Source: Phenylobacterium sp. (GTDB lineage: Bacteria; Pseudomonadota; Alphaproteobacteria; Caulobacterales; Caulobacteraceae). From it: a stretch of 7,082 nt of DNA. Below, one piece after another: positions 1 to 5,296 of the stretch. A program made the translations under genes and the position numbers. The DNA is taken from assembly GCA_025350885.1 (NCBI GenBank), contig JANXXA010000349.1:1-7082 (forward strand). The letters are read 5' to 3'. Numbering within the stretch: the first letter of the stretch is position 1; every line of letters starts with the position of its first letter. Below the pieces are notes generated by a model, which had not been told where the DNA came from, made no database searches, and worked only from the letters and a program-made list of their open reading frames with translations.

Positions 1-141
1 GACGCGCAGCAGCGCCTGTGCTTCCGGCCAGCTTGCAGGCGGGGTCGGGGCCGCCATTCGTGCCAAAACCGTGCCCTGTTCGTTGCCAACCACCACGGCC
101 GACTTTGTGCCGCCGATGTCTATCCCTAATAGAAGTGTCAC
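1..141 (-). CDS. ROK-family sugar kinase/regulator, N-terminal fragment
   Basis: Translating the minus strand from a GTG at 141-139 gives 47 codons open to the left edge, beginning VTLLLGIDIGGTKSAVV. The DIGGTK motif at residues 8-13 is the N-terminal phosphate-binding loop of the ROK family (glucokinase-like sugar kinases and NagC-type regulators), and it sits where the family usually has it, a few residues from the start. The remaining residues (VLARMAAPTPP...EAQALLRV) also fit the family. Kinase versus repressor cannot be fully decided, but no helix-turn-helix precedes the motif, which favours a cytosolic sugar kinase. No Shine-Dalgarno sequence is visible before the GTG. Instead, homology to CopB on the other strand begins within about 10 bases, so the native upstream region appears to be missing. 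The sugar substrate is unknown. Confidence 0.8.
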   Translation of the reverse strand, partial: MTLLLGIDIGGTKSAVVVGNEQGTVLARMAAPTPPASWPEAQALLRV

Positions 142-150
142 GCGCGGTGG
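130..150. other. Junction between ROK gene start and truncated copB
   Basis: The minus-strand ROK reading frame starts with GTG at 141-139, and plus-strand CopB similarity begins at about 147-156. The two homologies therefore abut within about 10 bases, with no intergenic space, no ribosome binding site for ROK and no CopB N-terminus. No inverted repeat, target duplication or insertion-sequence end is visible. This marks a breakpoint: a deletion or rearrangement, or a chimeric assembly. Confidence 0.75.
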
Positions 151-584
151 GGGTCTACACCGACATTCAAGTCGGCGTGCGGCAGGACTTCAAGCCGCGC
201 GGACGCACCTACGCGACCGTGGGATTTGAGACTCTGACGCCCTATTGGCTCGATGTGGAAGGTGCGGCATTCCTGTCGACGCAAGGCGAGCTGCTCGGAC
301 GGCTCGAGGCCAGCTACGACCTGCGGCTGACCAACCGCCTGATCCTGCAGCCCCGCGCGGAGCTGAATTTCGCCGCTCAGGACACCCTTGCGACACGCGT
401 CGGCTCCGGGCTGTCGAACGCGGAACTGGGGCTGCGCCTGCGCTACGAGATCCGGCGCGAGTTCGCGCCCTACATCGGTGTCTCGTGGGACCGCAAGGTC
501 GGCCGTACCGCGGACTACGCCCGCGCCCAGGGCGAAGGCGTCGTCGACAAAAGCGTCGTGTTCGGTGTGCGGAGCTTCTTCTAG
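147..584 (+). pseudogene. copB: CopB copper-resistance outer-membrane protein, C-terminal fragment
   Basis: About 145 residues ending in SVVFGVRSFF match the C-terminal barrel of the CopB/PcoB family, an outer-membrane protein of the copper resistance system. Typical stretches are VGVRQDF near the start, YDLRLTNRLILQPRAELN in the middle and LRLRYEIRREFAPYIGV towards the end. The final Phe is the usual outer-membrane barrel signal. Full-length CopB proteins are generally well over 200 residues with a signal peptide and a Met/His-rich N-terminal part; all of that is absent here. The frame stays open upstream to a nominal ATG at 18, but those codons are the antisense of the ROK gene, so they are not real CopB. 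The start given is where similarity begins, not an initiation codon. It lies tail-to-tail with copD, 15 bases apart. It is probably a truncated remnant or one side of an assembly join. Confidence 0.82.
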
Positions 585-599
585 CCCCAGGGGCCAGGG

Positions 600-1532
600 C
601 TACTGGGCCGACACCGGCGCGAGCGTCCCCAGCCACGCGACCAGGCTCAGCACCAGGAACGCGAGCGCGGTCTCGACGACGACGCTGCGGCGCAGGGCCG
701 CCAGCGCCTCGCCGCTTGAACGGCCGTCGCCCGCCAGCGTCGCGCCAAGGGCCGGCGTCAGGCGAAACCGGTTCGCGGCCGCGAGCCCGAGCATCCCGGC
801 GAACAGCACCAGCTTGAGCGAGAGCAACTGGCCGTAGGGTATCGTCCACAAGCCGGCGATACGGCCTGGCCCGACCAGGAACCAGCTGTTGACGAGGCCG
901 GACGCGACGAGGACCGCCACCAGCGCCGCCCCGACGCCGGAGAAGCCGTGCAGCGCCTTGTGCACAACCGCGTCCATGTCGGGGGAGGGCGCACGCGGGC
1001 GCAGCAGCAGGAAGAACGCCACCAACGCGCCGATCCAGACGCCGGCGGCAAGCGTGTGGAGAACGTCGGCGGCAAGATGCAGCAATCCTGCCGTCCCGTC
1101 CGTCGCCGCCCCGTGGCCCATCCACGCGAAACTGGCGCTGATCACCGCACCCGCGCCGGCGCACGCCCACCAGGTCGCGCCATCCGGGCGGCGCACGGCG
1201 AGGAGGAGAAGGGCGAGTGCGCTGGCGCTCGCGCGGACCGCTGTCGACGGCCCCATCGACATCGTCGTCATGACCGCGGACAGGGATTCGACCTTCAGGC
1301 CCTCGGCGACTGAACCCGCCAGGATAGACGTGTGCGCCAACAGGCCGAGTACGCTGGTGATCAGCACGCCGCCCGCCGCCAAGGCCAACAGCCGTCGCGG
1401 CCAGCTCAGCTGGCGAGCTGATCCCACGCCGGTTCCGGGGAGGGCGTAGAGCAGGAAGAGCGATGATCCGAACAGGACCATGGCTCCCGCGAACTGCAGA
1501 AGCCTGAGGATAATGACCGCAGGCTCGAGCAC
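600..1532 (-). CDS. copD: CopD family inner-membrane copper resistance protein
   Basis: A 310-residue, very hydrophobic protein with roughly eight membrane segments spread over residues 5-30, 43-68, 100-113, 121-138, 150-178, 196-220, 235-253 and 286-305. The C-terminal third is the CopD domain, with typical HGFSGVGAALVAVLVASG (195-212), IPYGQLLSLKLVLF (231-244) and a final VETALAFLVLSLVAWLGTLAP. Family members sit in the cytoplasmic membrane and, with CopC, are thought to move copper from periplasm to cytoplasm. Histidines at 140, 152, 159, 191 and 195 are candidate metal ligands; His152 and His159 lie on one helix. The start is a GTG, 4 bases after the copC stop, so the two are almost certainly co-transcribed and probably translationally coupled. 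The length is normal for a stand-alone CopD. Confidence 0.9.
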   Translation of the reverse strand: MLEPAVIILRLLQFAGAMVLFGSSLFLLYALPGTGVGSARQLSWPRRLLALAAGGVLITSVLGLLAHTSILAGSVAEGLKVESLSAVMTTMSMGPSTAVRASASALALLLLAVRRPDGATWWACAGAGAVISASFAWMGHGAATDGTAGLLHLAADVLHTLAAGVWIGALVAFFLLLRPRAPSPDMDAVVHKALHGFSGVGAALVAVLVASGLVNSWFLVGPGRIAGLWTIPYGQLLSLKLVLFAGMLGLAAANRFRLTPALGATLAGDGRSSGEALAALRRSVVVETALAFLVLSLVAWLGTLAPVSAQ

Positions 1533-1536
1533 CCGG

Positions 1537-1911
1537 CTACTTCACGTTGAACGGGACAGTGCCGTCCATCTTGTGCCCGTCATCGGAGGAGGCGGCATGC
1601 CAGGTGATGGTGTAAGCGCCGGGCATCAGCTTGCCTTGCGGCTTGCCGATGATCGTCAGGTGGTCGGTGGAGACCGTCGTCTTCATCTTGACCTTCATGC
1701 CGTTCATCGCCGGCATGCTCAGCTCGAACTTCGAGAACGCGGGCGTCAGCTTCTCGTTGAACGTCAGGCTGACGGTCTTCGGCGCCGCCACCGTGGCGTT
1801 GGCCGCCGGGTCGGATTTCACAAGCTGGGCGTGGGCCGCGGCGGAACCGGCGATCAGTATAGCGCCGCCCGCGATCAGTCCGGCCAGGGTAGGGTGTCTA
1901 TGCTGAGGCAT
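1537..1911 (-). CDS. copC: CopC periplasmic copper-binding protein
   Basis: A 124-residue secreted protein. Residues 1-26 form a signal peptide (hydrophobic core about 9-22). Cleavage after the Ala-Ala-Ala at 24-26 would expose His27 as the first mature residue, the N-terminal histidine ligand of CopC Cu(II) sites. The DGH motif at 111-113 supplies the matching Asp and His. A Met-rich stretch (M66, M69, M72, M76) resembles the second, Cu(I) site of two-site CopC proteins. The fold is a small beta-sandwich carrying copper in the periplasm, probably for CopD. I chose the ATG at 1911 because a GGAAA sequence precedes it at suitable distance; an ATG at 1923 adds only four residues. Upstream codons as far as 2127 are open but would bury the signal peptide. 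It leads a copC-copD operon. Confidence 0.9.
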   Translation of the reverse strand: MPQHRHPTLAGLIAGGAILIAGSAAAHAQLVKSDPAANATVAAPKTVSLTFNEKLTPAFSKFELSMPAMNGMKVKMKTTVSTDHLTIIGKPQGKLMPGAYTITWHAASSDDGHKMDGTVPFNVK

Positions 1912-1923
1912 TCGGGTTTCCAT

Positions 1924-2196
1924 GGGGCTACGCAGGGGTGACTGCTGAGCATACGCGCCGACCCGGTCGCTGCCCTCACGTCGGTTCGCGATCTGCTCGG
2001 CGGCTGGGCGGGTCGTCGCCACCGTCGGGCGCATTGCTGGGGGGCCCTCTCGGCGCAACGCGGTAAATACCAAATTCGGACTTCGCGTGTCGCCGCGAAC
2101 ACTGTGTCGGCGGGGCATTTCACGCAACAGCCCCAGCTTTGACCAGCCAAAGCTTCACAGAAAAGTCAATTAGATATAACGAAATAGCAACTTAGA
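1924..2196. other. Gene-free region between copC and tRNA-Arg
   Basis: No convincing gene lies here. A minus-strand frame continuous with copC is open to 2127 with rather GC-rich third positions, but the residues match nothing I recognise. The region must carry the copC-copD promoter; I see no clear CueR or CopR operator. The part next to the tRNA (about 2156-2196) is notably AT-rich compared with its surroundings, and a perfect 7-bp inverted repeat lies at 2135-2154. This is the 3' side of the tRNA, where integrative elements commonly insert, but no integrase remnant is recognisable. Confidence 0.5.
2135..2154. repeat. Perfect inverted repeat downstream of tRNA-Arg
   Basis: AGCTTTG at 2135-2141 pairs with CAAAGCT at 2148-2154 around a 6-base loop. 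It lies about 43 bases past the tRNA 3' end on the minus strand. There is no T-run after it on that strand, so it is a weak terminator at best. It could aid tRNA 3' end maturation, be a protein binding site, or be chance. Confidence 0.45.
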
Positions 2197-2273
2197 TGGC
2201 GGCCCGGGAGGGACTCGAACCCCCGACCTTAGCTTTAGGAAAGCTCTGCTCTATCCTGCTGAGCTACCGGGCC
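2197..2273 (-). tRNA. tRNA-Arg (anticodon CCU)
   Basis: The minus strand folds into a complete 77-nt cloverleaf. The acceptor stem is GGCCCGG pairing with CCGGGCC, the D stem GCTC/GAGC, the anticodon loop TTCCTAA giving anticodon CCU, the T stem GGGGG/CCCTC (one G-U) with loop TTCGAGT, the discriminator is G, and CCA is encoded at 2199-2197. The anticodon stem is GAGCT/AGCTA, with a non-pairing G27-A43 at its base. It decodes the rare AGG arginine codon. A promoter resembling the Caulobacter consensus sits just upstream. The 3' end faces the copper genes. Confidence 0.95.
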
Positions 2274-2284
2274 ACGCGGGGGGC

Positions 2285-2312
2285 GTGATAGCCTAATGCC
2301 GCGGGCGTGCAA
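2285..2312 (-). promoter_or_regulatory. Probable tRNA-Arg promoter (Caulobacter-type)
   Basis: On the minus strand TTGCACG at 2312-2306 and GCTATCAC at 2292-2285 are separated by 13 bases. They resemble the Caulobacter housekeeping consensus (TTGACGS, about 10-14 bases, GCTANAWC), the -10 with one mismatch. The -10 ends 11 bases before the tRNA 5' end, a suitable spacing. It occupies the short gap between tRNA and dctA, so the two divergent genes share this control region. Confidence 0.55.
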
Positions 2313-2346
2313 ACGCCGCTCGCGGGCGAGGGGAGACGGCCGGCGC

Positions 2347-3651
2347 ATGTGGGTCCTGCGATATTTGCGCCTGCTCTGGGTCCAGGTGCTGGTCGGCGTG
2401 GCGCTGGGTCTGGCCGTCGGCGCGCTCTGGCCCCACTTCGGCGCCGCGCTGAAGCCCTTGGGCGACGGCTTTATCAAGCTGATCAAGATGGCTGTCGCGC
2501 CGGTGATCTTCTGCACGGTGGCCGCGGGCATCGCGCGGATGGGCGACCTGAAGGCGTTTGGCCGGCTGGGCGCCCGGACGCTGATCTATTTCGAGGTGAT
2601 GTCCACCTTCGCCCTGGTGATCGGCCTGGTGGTGGGCGAGGTGGTCCATCCGGGCCAGGGGTTCAACATCGATCCCGCCAGCCTCGACCCCAAGGCGGTC
2701 GCCGACTATGTCGCCAAGGCCCAGCACGGCCAGACGGTCGCCGACTACCTGCTGCATCTGATCCCGGACACCTTCGTCAGCGCCTTCTCGGGCGGCGACC
2801 TGCTGCAGGTGCTGGTGATCGCCATCCTCACCGGGTTCGCCTGCACCCGAATGGGCGACTTCGGGACCAGGACCGCCGACGTGCTCGACGACATCGCCCA
2901 GGTGTTCTTCGGGATCATCGGGGTGATCGTGCGCCTGGCGCCCATCGGCGCCTTCGGGGCCATGGCCTACACCGTCGGCAAGTTCGGCGTGGAATCGCTG
3001 AAGAACCTCAGCGCGCTGGTGGGCACGTTCTACCTGACCAGCGCGCTCTTCGTGGTGATCGTGCTAGGCGCCGTGGCGGCGCTCAGCGGGTTCTCGATCT
3101 GGAAGTTTCTGCGCTACATCCGCGAAGAGCTGCTGATCGTGCTGGGCGCCTCGTCGTCGGAGGCGGCGCTGCCGCTGATCATGGCCAAGCTGCAGCGGCT
3201 GGGGGCGGGCAAGGGGACGGTCGGCCTGGTGGTTCCCGCCGGCTACAGCTTCAACCTCGACGGCACCAACATCTATATGACGCTGGCCACCCTGTTCCTG
3301 GCCCAGGCGACCAATATCCACCTGACCTGGCAACAGGAGTTCACCCTGCTGGGCGTGGCCATGCTGACGTCGAAGGGCGCCAGCGGCGTCTCGGGCGCGG
3401 GCTTCATCACCCTGGCCGCCACGCTGGCGGTGATCCCCGATCTTCCCATCGCCGCCCTGGGGCTCCTGCTGGGCGTCGACCGGTTCATGAGCCAGTGCCG
3501 CGCCCTGACCAACCTCATCGGCAACGGGGTGGGAACCCTGGTCATCGCCCGCTGGGAAGGCGACCTCGACCGCGACCGGCTGAAGGCGGAACTGGACCGC
3601 GGGCCAGGCCCTGACCCCGAGGCCCTGCTGGAAGAGCCGCTGCCCTCCTGA
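2347..3651 (+). CDS. dctA: C4-dicarboxylate transporter DctA
   Basis: A 434-residue membrane protein of the dicarboxylate/amino acid:cation symporter family, similar to E. coli DctA over its length. It imports succinate, fumarate and malate by ion-coupled transport in the cytoplasmic membrane. Visible hallmarks are [13 protein letters not shown] near residues 36-48, the first hairpin serine motif SSSE at 269-272, FNLDGTN (302-308, the NMDGT-type motif), and the helix-8 stretch [17 protein letters not shown] (378-394). In that stretch Arg385 and Asn389 occupy the positions of substrate-contacting Arg397 and Asn401 in GltPh, and the Ser and Ala replacing GltPh Asp394 and Thr398 fit a dicarboxylate carrier. 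I chose the ATG at 2347 because an AGGGGAG lies upstream (12 bases, rather far) and the protein then starts as family members do. The open frame from 2296 adds a basic, non-conserved leader overlapping the tRNA promoter. No two-component regulator is adjacent. Confidence 0.93.
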   Translation: MWVLRYLRLLWVQVLVGVALGLAVGALWPHFGAALKPLGDGFIKLIKMAVAPVIFCTVAAGIARMGDLKAFGRLGARTLIYFEVMSTFALVIGLVVGEVVHPGQGFNIDPASLDPKAVADYVAKAQHGQTVADYLLHLIPDTFVSAFSGGDLLQVLVIAILTGFACTRMGDFGTRTADVLDDIAQVFFGIIGVIVRLAPIGAFGAMAYTVGKFGVESLKNLSALVGTFYLTSALFVVIVLGAVAALSGFSIWKFLRYIREELLIVLGASSSEAALPLIMAKLQRLGAGKGTVGLVVPAGYSFNLDGTNIYMTLATLFLAQATNIHLTWQQEFTLLGVAMLTSKGASGVSGAGFITLAATLAVIPDLPIAALGLLLGVDRFMSQCRALTNLIGNGVGTLVIARWEGDLDRDRLKAELDRGPGPDPEALLEEPLPS

Positions 3652-3656
3652 ACCGC

Positions 3657-3682
3657 AAAACGCCCGGCGGTGAGGCCGGGCG
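3657..3682 (-). terminator. Intrinsic terminator between convergent dctA and cdnL
   Basis: CGCCCGGC at 3661-3668 pairs perfectly with GCCGGGCG at 3675-3682 (loop of 6). On the minus strand the stem is followed at once by TTTT (3660-3657), so it suits cdnL best. It lies 25 bases past the cdnL stop and 9 bases past the dctA stop, so the same stem may also slow plus-strand transcription, though there is no U-run on that side. Confidence 0.75.
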
Positions 3683-3707
3683 TCTCGCAACTGAAGTTGT
3701 TGTCGGC

Positions 3708-4217
3708 TTAAGCCGCGACAGCCTTGATCAGCGACTTGTTCAGAATCCCGATGGCGGCGTCGCGGTCGATACGTTCGATGGCGGCGACTTCGCGGGCCAT
3801 GCGGTCCAGCGCCGATTCGTACAGCTGGCGCTCGGAATAGGACTGTTCCGGCTGATTCTCGGCGCGGTGCAGGTCGCGCACCACCTCGGCGATGGAGATC
3901 AGGTCGCCGGAGTTGATCTTGGCTTCGTATTCCTGAGCGCGGCGGCTCCACATGGTGCGCTTGACGCGTGCGCGTCCCTTCAGCGTGGTCAGGGCCTGGG
4001 AGACCACGTTGGTTTCGGCCAGCGCCCGCAGGCCCGCCGTACGCGCCTTGGCGGTGGGCACCCGCAGGGTCATCTTTTCGTGGTCGAAAGTGATCACATA
4101 GACTTCCAGCTGCAGACCGGCGATTTCCTGCGTCTGGATCCCCTGCACCTGTCCGACGCCGTGCGCCGGGTAGACAACGTGATCGCCAACGGTGAAATCG
4201 TGACTGACCTTGCTCAT
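3708..4217 (-). CDS. cdnL: CarD/CdnL family RNA polymerase-binding regulator
   Basis: A 169-residue cytosolic protein of the CarD_CdnL_TRCF family. The N-terminal RNA polymerase-interacting domain (about 5-65) opens with FTVGDHVVYPAHGVGQVQGI and includes TFDHEKMTLRVPTAKA. The C-terminal helical DNA-contacting domain includes RVKRTMWSRRAQEYEAKINSG and the family-typical LISIAEVVRDL. CdnL proteins bind the RNA polymerase beta subunit and stabilise open complexes at rRNA and other growth promoters; in Caulobacter CdnL affects growth and metabolism. The ATG at 4217 is preceded by AGAAGGG with a 7-base gap, a good ribosome binding site; a TTG one codon earlier is less likely. The C-terminal Ala-Ala ending resembles the Caulobacter protein, whose terminal alanines serve as a ClpXP signal (recalled, not checked here). 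It has its own terminator and probably its own promoter in the gap before fdxA. Confidence 0.93.
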   Translation of the reverse strand: MSKVSHDFTVGDHVVYPAHGVGQVQGIQTQEIAGLQLEVYVITFDHEKMTLRVPTAKARTAGLRALAETNVVSQALTTLKGRARVKRTMWSRRAQEYEAKINSGDLISIAEVVRDLHRAENQPEQSYSERQLYESALDRMAREVAAIERIDRDAAIGILNKSLIKAVAA

Positions 4218-4282
4218 CAAATAGCCCTTCTCAAAATCCTGTGCGGCCCGACGCCGGACCGTTCAAACGAGGTTCCGCAAAG

Positions 4283-4313
4283 CAACAAAGCCACCCGCTC
4301 CGCGAAGCGGGTG
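4283..4313 (-). terminator. Terminator-like hairpin upstream of cdnL
   Basis: CACCCGCT at 4292-4299 pairs perfectly with AGCGGGTG at 4306-4313 around a 6-base loop. On the minus strand it is followed by GGCTTTGTTGCTTT, a moderately T-rich tail. It could end the fdxA transcript or a small RNA, or attenuate transcription entering cdnL. The tail is interrupted, so the call is tentative. Confidence 0.42.
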
Positions 4314-4508
4314 CGCGGCGGCATCGTCAATTGAAGCGGAATAGACCTCTTTAGACACCCTTCGCCTGTCGCTGACGCGCCCATTGCTGGGTCCACGTCG
4401 GCGCGGCACTGCTTCTGGTTAGACTGCCAGTCTCACGGGCGAGGCACGAGCCTGATCGCCGCGTCGTCTACGACGGTATCATAAAATTAAGCCGAATGAA
4501 AGGCTTGC

Positions 4509-4531
4509 CCCAGGCGGCTCCCAGGCGGCTC
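4509..4531. repeat. 11-bp perfect tandem duplication
   Basis: CCAGGCGGCTC occurs twice head-to-tail at 4510-4520 and 4521-4531. The periodicity extends one base further left. It lies about 30 bases past the fdxA stop and is probably a replication-slippage duplication in 3' untranslated sequence. Confidence 0.7.
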
Positions 4532-4543
4532 ACCATCGGGCCA

Positions 4544-4563
4544 GGCCGGGCGCGAGCCCGGTC
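4544..4563 (-). other. GC-rich hairpin at the fdxA stop codon
   Basis: CCGGGC (4546-4551) and GCCCGG (4556-4561) pair around a GCGA tetraloop, extended by one G-U and one G-C pair into the fdxA stop codon. There is no T-run after it on the minus strand, so it is not a standard intrinsic terminator. It may protect the 3' end of the mRNA or be part of a factor-dependent stop. Confidence 0.5.
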
Positions 4564-4903
4564 ACGAGCCGCGGCCGGGCTTCTCCGAGAAGTATTTTTC
4601 CAGCTTGCCAGTCTCGCGCTCGAACGCTTCGGCGTCGGCCGGCGCCTGGCCCTTGACGGTGATGTTGGGCCAGACGCGCGCGTATTCCGTATTGATCCGC
4701 AGCCACTTGCCGTCGGCGTCATCCTCGGTGTCGGGCTTGATGGCGTCGACCGGGCATTCCGGCTCGCAGACCCCACAGTCGATGCACTCGTCCGGATTGA
4801 TCGCCAGGAAGTTCTCGCCTTCGTAGAAGCAGTCGACTGGGCACACTTCCACGCAGTCCATGAACTTACATTTGATGCAGGCGTCCATCACGATGTAGGT
4901 CAT
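4562..4903 (-). CDS. fdxA: Seven-iron ferredoxin FdxA
   Basis: A 113-residue ferredoxin of the Azotobacter FdI type. By alignment to FdI, Cys9, Cys17 and Cys50 bind a [3Fe-4S] cluster, and Cys21, Cys40, Cys43 and Cys46 bind a [4Fe-4S] cluster; Cys12 and Cys25 would be the non-ligand cysteines also present in FdI. The motifs are [17 protein letters not shown] and [16 protein letters not shown]. The C-terminal tail (about 60-113, [16 protein letters not shown]) is typical of the long-tail proteobacterial form. It is a soluble cytoplasmic one-electron carrier; the partner enzyme is unknown. The ATG at 4903 gives the conserved MTYIV start, although the ribosome binding site is weak. It lies 90 bases downstream of the S4 gene and upstream of cdnL, an order that recurs in alphaproteobacteria. 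Confidence 0.95.
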   Translation of the reverse strand: MTYIVMDACIKCKFMDCVEVCPVDCFYEGENFLAINPDECIDCGVCEPECPVDAIKPDTEDDADGKWLRINTEYARVWPNITVKGQAPADAEAFERETGKLEKYFSEKPGRGS

Positions 4904-4960
4904 GGCGGGCGAGCGGCCTTTGGGCTGGCGAGGTAGGGCGCGGGTTTTTCACGGGCGCCA

Positions 4961-4979
4961 GCGGCATTGTCAATGCCGC
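4961..4979. repeat. Perfect 8-bp inverted repeat between the S4 gene and fdxA
   Basis: GCGGCATT at 4961-4968 pairs with AATGCCGC at 4972-4979 around a 3-base centre. On the minus strand TTGACA spans the centre and could be a -35 element for fdxA, but no convincing -10 follows. No T-run adjoins the stem, so a terminator is unlikely. An operator or an mRNA processing hairpin between the S4 and fdxA genes fits better. Confidence 0.5.
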
Positions 4980-4993
4980 GGCGGTGGCTCACG

Positions 4994-5296
4994 CTACGAA
5001 GAAATCTCCAAGCGCGAATAGAGCGCGCGCGCTTCCTTCGGCGGACCGCGTCGTTCACCGAACGCCACCACCTTGACGGCGATCAGCTTGGCGTCGATGG
5101 CGAACACCAGGGCGTCGCCGGTCTTCAGCGGGCGGGCCGGCTTGTCGATGCGCGATTCGTGGCCGGCGCGGGTCAGGCGGATACGACCTTCCTCGATGAA
5201 CGCAGCGGCCAGCGTGCGGGTCTTGAAGAACCGCGCGCGCCACAGCCAGACATCGGCCCGGGTCGCACCGTCGATGATGGCAGGGTCCTCAGCCAT
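4994..5296 (-). CDS. S4-domain RNA-binding protein (HslR/Hsp15-like)
   Basis: A 100-residue basic protein. Residues 11-70 form an S4 RNA-binding domain: ADVWLWRARFFKTRTLAAAFIEEGRIRL, then a loop and PLKTGDALVFAI. The tail GERRGPPKEARALYSRL is typical of the HslR/Hsp15 heat-shock branch. E. coli Hsp15 binds 50S subunits carrying stalled nascent chains; a ribosome or rRNA role here is inferred from that. The ATG at 5296 overlaps the helicase stop by 8 bases (ATGGCTGA), indicating translational coupling. The open frame continues upstream to 5416, but that part is proline-rich sequence antiparallel in character to helicase codons in another frame and lacks family similarity. It is followed 90 bases later by fdxA. 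Confidence 0.88.
   Translation of the reverse strand: MAEDPAIIDGATRADVWLWRARFFKTRTLAAAFIEEGRIRLTRAGHESRIDKPARPLKTGDALVFAIDAKLIAVKVVAFGERRGPPKEARALYSRLEISS

Larger units (their letters stand above)
4218..4561. other. Non-coding region between fdxA and cdnL
   Basis: These 344 bases carry no plausible gene; the open frames crossing them are antisense to fdxA or cdnL. From the fdxA side they hold a GC-rich hairpin against the fdxA stop, an 11-bp tandem duplication, a weak stem (4489-4493 with 4502-4506) followed on the minus strand by AATTTTAT, a 5-bp hairpin in the GTCGTCTACGAC stretch (about 4471-4484), a 5-bp hairpin AGACT/AGTCT near 4423-4436, and a strong hairpin at 4292-4313. A minus-strand TTGACG at 4330-4325 looks like a -35 element, but no good -10 follows; TTGAACG nearer cdnL is another weak candidate. 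The cdnL promoter should lie here. Confidence 0.55.

Noticed and set aside
18..146. N-terminal extension of the CopB frame (ATG at 18)
   Set aside because: These codons are the exact antisense of the ROK DIGGTK region and show no signal peptide or CopB similarity. The open frame is fortuitous.
190..1170. Long minus-strand frame of 326 codons overlapping copB and copD
   Set aside because: Arg/Ala/Gly/Pro-rich shadow of high-GC genes in another frame, with no family similarity. copD and copB explain the region.
1912..2127. Long N-terminal extension of CopC
   Set aside because: It would place the signal peptide deep inside the protein. The added residues match nothing and the ATG at 1911 has a better ribosome binding site.
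2296..2346. Upstream start for DctA adding 17 residues
   Set aside because: The added residues are basic and not conserved, and overlap the tRNA promoter. The ATG at 2347 starts where the family does.
2307..3614. Long plus-strand frame of 435 codons inside dctA
   Set aside because: Out-of-frame shadow of dctA, dominated by Arg, Gly and Pro. The dctA frame shows clear transporter motifs.
4496..4936. Plus-strand frame opposite fdxA
   Set aside because: Antisense to FdxA, whose cysteine motifs prove the minus strand is coding.
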